Assembly: GCA_964501335.1 (NCBI GenBank)
Contig: CAZCTC010000029.1
Location: forward strand, 1 to 64,000
DNA: 64,000 bases
Direction of reading: 5' to 3'
Origin: CAZCTC01 sp964501335
Lineage (GTDB): Bacteria; Chloroflexota; Anaerolineae; B4-G1; SLSP01
Shown here: in pieces, positions 60,601-64,000 of the stretch
Numbering within the stretch: the first letter of the stretch is position 1
Layout: the number at the start of each line of letters is the position of its first letter
Notes under the pieces: model-generated
What the model saw: only the letters and a program-made list of their open reading frames with translations
Database searches by the model: none
What the model was told of the DNA's origin: nothing
Translations under genes and position numbers: made by a program

Positions 60601-62072
60601 ATCGAGATCGCCTCATCCCGCAAAGAGCGCAGGCTCGCCGCCGCATTGGATTGCACGGCCGGCAGCTGGCCCTGCACCTGCGCCTCAGTACCGCCCCAGG
60701 TCGTCTGCAATCCGGCCCCCATCGTCTGCGCCTGATTCTCCACTCCGCCCCAGGCAGCCTGGGCCTGAGTCTGAACGCTTTGCACGCTGCTATGAGAACG
60801 CCCCGTCAGGCTCCCCCACTGCCCCTGCAGCGTCGCGCTGTGCGCCTGGGTCTGCGATTCCAGCAGCCCCTGTTGAGCCGCCGACTGAGCGCCGATCGTC
60901 TGAGACTGGCTCTGTACCACTCCCGTTTCCTGCTGCGCCTCCGCCCCGGCCCGGGCCGCCACCGCCGTCGCCTGCGCCTGCGATTGCTGCTGCTCCTTCG
61001 CCGCATCGCCGGCGGCCTGAGCTTCCACTCGTGCGCCGTCCGCCGCCGATCGAGCTTCTGTCGCCGCCCCTTTGACCGCCGCATCGGCCGTCACACTCTG
61101 ACCGCCCGTGCGGCCCTGGCCTTCGACAGCCGCCCCTTCACCGGAGGCATGGCTCTCAATTTCACCGGCCTTCTGACCGGCCATCTCCTGAGCCCGGGAA
61201 ATGATCTCCGCAATCTTCTTCTGGAGCTGCTCGAGTAAATTGCCCTGAGATTGATTCCCGGATTGTGTCTCCCGGGCCACCGTCTGCGGCTCGGCCGCCC
61301 CCTTTTGCTGGGCGACATGGGTCAATTCATGGGCCAGCAACTGTTTACCCGCCCCGGTCTCCGGGGCAAACTCCCCGGCATTGAATGCAATGTGATTCCC
61401 CACCGTAAAGGCCCGCGCATCGAGCTGATCGGCCGTCGCCGCCGCCTTTTCATCCCGATGAATCCGCACTCCACTGAAATCCTCTCCCAACCGGGATTCC
61501 ATATCCGTCTGCACGGCCGTCGGCAACGCCTCGCCCCCCTGCTGCAAAGAACGGATCTCCGATTCCACCCGGTTGGAAACCTTGCGCTCCCCCGTCGTCT
61601 CAAAAGGCGAAACCTCCGCCTGGATCTCCGATCGCGTCCGGCTCATCTCGCCGGTCGTCGCCTGTAAATTGCCGCCGGTCCCGGCCGCCTTGAAATCATC
61701 CCCCTTGTCGGCCGCCCTCTTTACTGGAGAACTTTCAGCCTGAGCCGACTCCGGTTCCTCACGCCCCTCCCCCTGAGGCGATTCCGCTTGAGCCTGAGGC
61801 ATTGCTGAAGTTCCAGAATGCGTGCGATGGGCACCCGGTACCACTCGCTGCAACCGCCGGTTTCCCATCACCTGCCCCATCTGACGAGCCATATGTTGAG
61901 CCTGAGAAGTGGGAAGTCGAGTTAATGCATTGACGGAAGATTCTGGAGATAGCAAAGGGGTTGAAGATAATGCCGCTTCTGGAGTTTCTTCTGGAAGTGG
62001 CCGCTTTTCATTTTGCCTTCCCGGCGCGTCGAGTTTAGGAGGCTCGACCTTACTCTGCTTTTGCCCTGCCAT
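57672..62072 (-). CDS. Giant protein with two DUF4157 domains and a JAMM-like C-terminus
   Basis: 1466 residues, ATG behind GAGGGGGAA. The N-terminus shares LTRLPTSQAQ and MGNRRLQRV phrases with the protein at 20853. First DUF4157 domain ends HELTH (His248-His252); second ends HEVAH (His1030-His1034). Between them: long Ala/Gln-rich region (about 270-520), seven or eight 11-residue repeats of NAWTGLKTM type (about 595-675), Gln/Ala repeats (about 730-830) and amphipathic helices. A Thr-Pro linker (about 1125-1160) precedes the C-terminal domain, where WFHTHPNPAG (His1378, His1380) and SSGD (Ser1399, Asp1402) resemble a JAB/JAMM or DUF4329-like metallopeptidase. Probably an eCIS-type effector or scaffold; the family link is established, the function is inferred. 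First gene of an operon with PepSY and Lgt-like genes. Confidence 0.8.
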   Translation of the reverse strand: MAGQKQSKVEPPKLDAPGRQNEKRPLPEETPEAALSSTPLLSPESSVNALTRLPTSQAQHMARQMGQVMGNRRLQRVVPGAHRTHSGTSAMPQAQAESPQGEGREEPESAQAESSPVKRAADKGDDFKAAGTGGNLQATTGEMSRTRSEIQAEVSPFETTGERKVSNRVESEIRSLQQGGEALPTAVQTDMESRLGEDFSGVRIHRDEKAAATADQLDARAFTVGNHIAFNAGEFAPETGAGKQLLAHELTHVAQQKGAAEPQTVARETQSGNQSQGNLLEQLQKKIAEIISRAQEMAGQKAGEIESHASGEGAAVEGQGRTGGQSVTADAAVKGAATEARSAADGARVEAQAAGDAAKEQQQSQAQATAVAARAGAEAQQETGVVQSQSQTIGAQSAAQQGLLESQTQAHSATLQGQWGSLTGRSHSSVQSVQTQAQAAWGGVENQAQTMGAGLQTTWGGTEAQVQGQLPAVQSNAAASLRSLRDEAISMVESAKPGSGAALGSLEGQKSGLVARAQALLTEGGGPIAQLLAMLQSGWDGLKGAAATGWGAARQGASGIWDLLKGLGGSAWEGLQNGWQQLQSLGQGLWQGLAAQAKNAWTGLKTLATNAWTGLKTMASNAWTGLKTMATNAWTGLKTMATGAWTGLKTMGTNAWTGLKTMGTNAWTGLKTMGNGLWSALKGKGGSAESSTEGKKNSALSALQSLASGFMDKIGSIFGGLRQRASGALSQLKGRVQGAVGGLQQTNAQALAGLQARNSAAQAQLQQRNQSALTGLDGAGKQALGSLQARNAAAQTGLQGQSQSLLQQLMGIGSRAVTGLQGFGQQLLGRLTGVWNGIKGSAGGVWQAFKNGLSAISQRLKGLWDALRERLGAVWQRIQKAFEALKARIMQLWNQFKRGWLGILGRALGLWGRARGTDAAGWPGVTKEAGALKADALRLKARAGGPGAEQDPAAVRDQLGEGRPLEGSVRSGMEGAFGAGLDKVRIHTDDKAAQLAQKSNARAFAVGEHIAFNAGEYKPGTMVGDALLAHEVAHTVQQQGANPETAAKGYAAEESGEEMEADRAAIGAVASRWLGAKGMISRLPMEMLPRLRSGLGLRKCSGTSPNIQVQIADVGASGVIEPEVATPVNVTITRPTPTATSTPATTPSPSTTPQPTNSGGATATPQNLGIDLRVEGSGGENGNATVNPASLMDTGAVQVTGTELSISRNKNLRLSAYVGSTKLASSAPFGVMFATLEQTLGYLLDKNLIDPIGRAVDLAPTTERRTVAGNSALMGRLKTALSPEGYAELRKRLGDEVPTGNDLLNKAEVQNALASAWTDSNVMDANNRHEEGGWIIWNWADESITINRVPAGTRAGLGTIVGTRPANDNVKQVSAWFHTHPNPAGNDPTTGNTYGLGPSSGDTGFANGEGVPGMVREYATNTTPAGGATHDLAFGPTRASVDPAATGNNPIRQKIVDENGRERDEI
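60053..60290 (-). repeat. 33-bp in-frame tandem repeat in the giant DUF4157 gene
   Basis: Seven to eight units of 33 bases encode the 11-residue repeat NAWTGLKTM(A/G)(T/S). Variation is mostly at third bases and at the last two residues. This suggests an amphipathic helix rod of repeated Trp and Leu. Confidence 0.85.
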
Positions 62073-62253
62073 AGTTCCCCCTCTTCACAAAAAAGTCCCC
62101 TGGAATGTTGATTCAAACAGTGGATATTCTTGGACGCAAGAAGGTATGGAGAATGAGGAAAAGCCGCCAGGCTTTATGGGAAAAGACACCCGTTCTAACT
62201 TTAACTTATTTATTATAGCGTAATTTGCAAATAAAAAACAGAAGCTTTTGTTT

Positions 62254-62302
62254 AAAGATAAATGAGCGCGCCCCTCTTCGAGGGGCGCGCTCATTTATCT
62301 TT
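62254..62302 (-). terminator. Hairpin terminator of the DUF4129 operon
   Basis: A perfect 23-bp stem (62254-62276 with 62280-62302), loop TTC, base AAAGATAAATGAG, crown CGCGCCCCTC. It touches the stop of the DUF4129 gene and separates it from the giant gene downstream. A TATAAT on the minus strand (62217-62212) lies between, as a likely start of the next operon. Confidence 0.8.
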
Positions 62303-63831
62303 CACCTTCTCCGGAACGCCGCCCGCAGCCGATCCAAAATCCGCCGCAGTACCCCTACCTCTTCCTCCGGAAACTCCTGCCGGGCATACCGCGCCTGGAC
62401 AAAAGCCTCCGTCAGCGCCTGCAACGATTCTTCCTCGCCTTCGACTGCCGGTTGCAACCCCGCCGCATACTCATACGGCGTCTGGCCCGGCGCCCGGGCG
62501 TGACCGGCGCGATCGGCCCCCTCCAGCAACGCCAGATAGAGTTGCCGCACCCGCGCCCGGCTGCCGTCGACCGGCTCCAGATGCAACGCATCCAGGGGCT
62601 CCTCAACCGCTTCCCCCTTGCGCCGCCGGGGCAACAACAGCGGCACAATCAATGCCAGCCGCACCCGCGTCCGCCGCAGCCAGGCCCACAATTGCTTAAA
62701 CAACATCCCAAATCCCAGATTCTTCCGATCCCGCCAGTAATAACGCACCGCCCAATAAATTCCCATCAAAAGCAAAATCCAAAAGACAGCCAGCCGCAGC
62801 TGAAGCATCCAGGGAATCCCCCCGGCCGCATCCGCCGGCGTCACATCCGGCATCTCCGGCGCCGTAAATTGAGGAGGAGACGCCTCAGACACCGCATTGT
62901 TATCGAACAACCAGCGAAACGGCCACATCACCAGCCAGATCAACGTCACCGCCACAAAAACAATGATCTGAGCGAAAAACAGCACCACAAAACCCAACCA
63001 CTGGAAGATATAAACGCCCAGGGCCGTATTTCCCGCCGGCAGGAAAAGCGCCAGCAGCGCCACGCCGCCTACCAGCCCCACCCCCCACACCACCCAACGC
63101 CGCTCCACTCGCTCCGGAAAGGGTACATGTTCCCGTACCCAACGGGAAAAGGTCAAAGCCGCCCGCGCCTGGCCGAAAAGCAGCAGCCCCAGCACAAAAT
63201 AGGCCAGCGGCAAAAAGACAAACGGCCCCGGCGTCACCGGCCGCACCTGCATTCCGCCCATATAATCGATCTGCACCACGGCCAGCGCCCCCAACAACAA
63301 AATCCCGCCCGTAACAAAACGAAATTCCAACCACGAAAGCCCCGTCTCCCGTTCCGAGAAGAGCGCAAAAGGATCTTCTATATCGGCCAGCGCCCCGCTG
63401 ATATCCTGAGCCACCCACCAGAGCGAAACCAGCACCACCCCACCGAGCAAAAATTCGGCGTTGAGAAAAACTCCGATCGGATCGTTGAACCAACGACTCA
63501 ACTCGGTCGGCACCTCCGCCCAGCTGATCTTCTGAGCAAAATAACTCAAGGGCTTCAACAAGACCAACGCCAGCACAATTTCCACCAACCGGATCTTAAA
63601 GCGCGAATCGAATTCCAGAGCCCGACGGGCAATCCGTTCGGCAAAGAGCGTCTCCAGAGTCAACACCGCCGTCAGCACCACCAGATAGCCCCCCCGCCAT
63701 GTGGGGATGATATACTCAGTCGTCGTCACCCACCCCCAGGCCAGACAGGTCATCATCCCGGCAATCAAAAACGGGCGCAGCACCATCGCCGCCCAATCGT
63801 TCCCCGGCCGTCGTTCCAGCTTTAGCGCCAT
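62302..63831 (-). CDS. Multi-pass membrane protein with C-terminal DUF4129
   Basis: 509 residues from ATG 63831, behind GGAG. About ten hydrophobic segments in the first ~390 residues, then a soluble C-terminus (about 430-509) with the DUF4129 pattern: LYLALLEGADRAGHARAPGQTPYEYA in parts, then LTEAFVQARYARQEF. DUF4129 domains usually stand with transglutaminase-like proteins and near MoxR ATPase and DUF58 genes. The upstream neighbour here looks DUF58-like, so the classic MoxR-DUF58-DUF4129 operon may continue outside the window. Ten-base overlap with the upstream stop. Confidence 0.82.
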   Translation of the reverse strand: MALKLERRPGNDWAAMVLRPFLIAGMMTCLAWGWVTTTEYIIPTWRGGYLVVLTAVLTLETLFAERIARRALEFDSRFKIRLVEIVLALVLLKPLSYFAQKISWAEVPTELSRWFNDPIGVFLNAEFLLGGVVLVSLWWVAQDISGALADIEDPFALFSERETGLSWLEFRFVTGGILLLGALAVVQIDYMGGMQVRPVTPGPFVFLPLAYFVLGLLLFGQARAALTFSRWVREHVPFPERVERRWVVWGVGLVGGVALLALFLPAGNTALGVYIFQWLGFVVLFFAQIIVFVAVTLIWLVMWPFRWLFDNNAVSEASPPQFTAPEMPDVTPADAAGGIPWMLQLRLAVFWILLLMGIYWAVRYYWRDRKNLGFGMLFKQLWAWLRRTRVRLALIVPLLLPRRRKGEAVEEPLDALHLEPVDGSRARVRQLYLALLEGADRAGHARAPGQTPYEYAAGLQPAVEGEEESLQALTEAFVQARYARQEFPEEEVGVLRRILDRLRAAFRRR

Positions 63832-64000
63832 TGCTCCATCTCCGGTTCCCAGGTCACCCAATGCGCCGGCACCCCAATCAACGCCAGCCGCGCCTTGAGT
63901 TCCTGAAAGGGGGTTGCAGAATCCATCGCCACCAGCCAGACGTGAAAGCCCCGCTGCCGCAGCTGCAAAATCGCCTCGGTCAGCCCCTCGCAATCGCCCG
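63822..64000 (-). CDS. C-terminal end of a DUF58/VWA-like protein (partial)
   Basis: Only the last ~59 residues are in the window, ending ...PHWVTWEPEMEQWR-like (here VPAHWVTWEPEMEQWR). The reading frame runs open to the window edge and its TAA lies inside the start of the DUF4129 gene (ATGGCGCTAA). The stretch AILQLRQRGFHVWLVAMD and GVPAHWV fits the C-terminal Rossmann-like half of DUF58 (VWA-like) proteins. Identification rests mostly on context. Confidence 0.6.
   Translation of the reverse strand, partial: GDCEGLTEAILQLRQRGFHVWLVAMDSATPFQELKARLALIGVPAHWVTWEPEMEQWR

Noticed and set aside
1..64000. Insertion sequences, integrases or prophage genes
   Set aside because: None of the credible proteins has transposase, recombinase or phage structural features.

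Overview
The window is about 60% GC bacterial chromosome. It is gene-dense, in short operons on both strands, and coding strands are strongly C-biased at third positions. Several traits point to a filamentous, Anaerolineae/Caldilineae-like member of the Chloroflexota: secreted proteins and lipoproteins with Thr-Pro linkers, a giant Ser/Thr kinase/AAA/TPR/GAF/histidine kinase hybrid, an ELWxxDGT repeat protein, a DUF6391 protein, a sortase, and DUF4157 proteins. This placement is inferred from gene content; the window has no rRNA or other marker gene that fixes it.

Layout: (1) 1-854 is a repeat field, then a 2016-residue hybrid kinase (855-6905). (2) 7.4-11.9 kb holds three envelope or secreted proteins: a Cys-rich Thr-Pro protein, a GHL10-type glycosidase and a beta-propeller lipoprotein sharing the Cys module. 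(3) 12-14.5 kb is an operon of a queuosine-precursor-type transporter, an Era GTPase with a long acidic N-terminus, and a PadR regulator. (4) 14.6-16.6 kb is the molybdenum-cofactor operon moaA-moaC-MOSC. (5) 17.6-20 kb is a TPR-lytic transglycosylase lipoprotein, then tRNA-Glu(CUC) with a clear promoter and terminator. (6) 20.3-24.8 kb is a two-gene operon with a 1311-residue DUF4157 protein. (7) 25-33 kb holds hydrolase, thioesterase, UbiX, sortase, DUF6391, DNA polymerase III delta, NYN nuclease and a PadR-MFS operon with a visible operator. (8) 33-36 kb is DUF1232 / bifunctional FTCD / TIM-barrel. (9) 36-40 kb is leucyl aminopeptidase, two ferritin-like paralogues and a radical SAM-HhH protein. 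(10) 40-49 kb is a glycosyltransferase, a TldD/TldE pair and an ELWxxDGT protein. (11) 49-52 kb is a macrodomain protein plus an operon of phosphatase, RCK membrane protein and P-loop kinase. (12) 52.5-55.9 kb encodes a two-subunit flavin/Fe-S amine dehydrogenase. (13) 56-62 kb is an operon starting with a 1466-residue protein with two DUF4157 domains and a JAMM-like C-terminus. (14) 62.3-64 kb is a DUF4129 membrane protein and the end of a DUF58-like gene.

The two large DUF4157 proteins resemble cargo or accessory proteins of extracellular contractile injection systems, but no sheath, tube, baseplate or AAA gene of such a system lies in the window.

The most unusual feature is intergenic. 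At least 18 copies of a roughly 100-125 bp element combine a perfect hairpin, whose stem differs between copies by paired changes, with a conserved tail ending in GCGGGACGC. These are joined in modular fashion to 157-bp and 68-bp tandem units and other short modules. Stand-alone hairpins of the same architecture sit at many gene ends and probably act as bidirectional terminators. No transposase, integrase or CRISPR array is visible.
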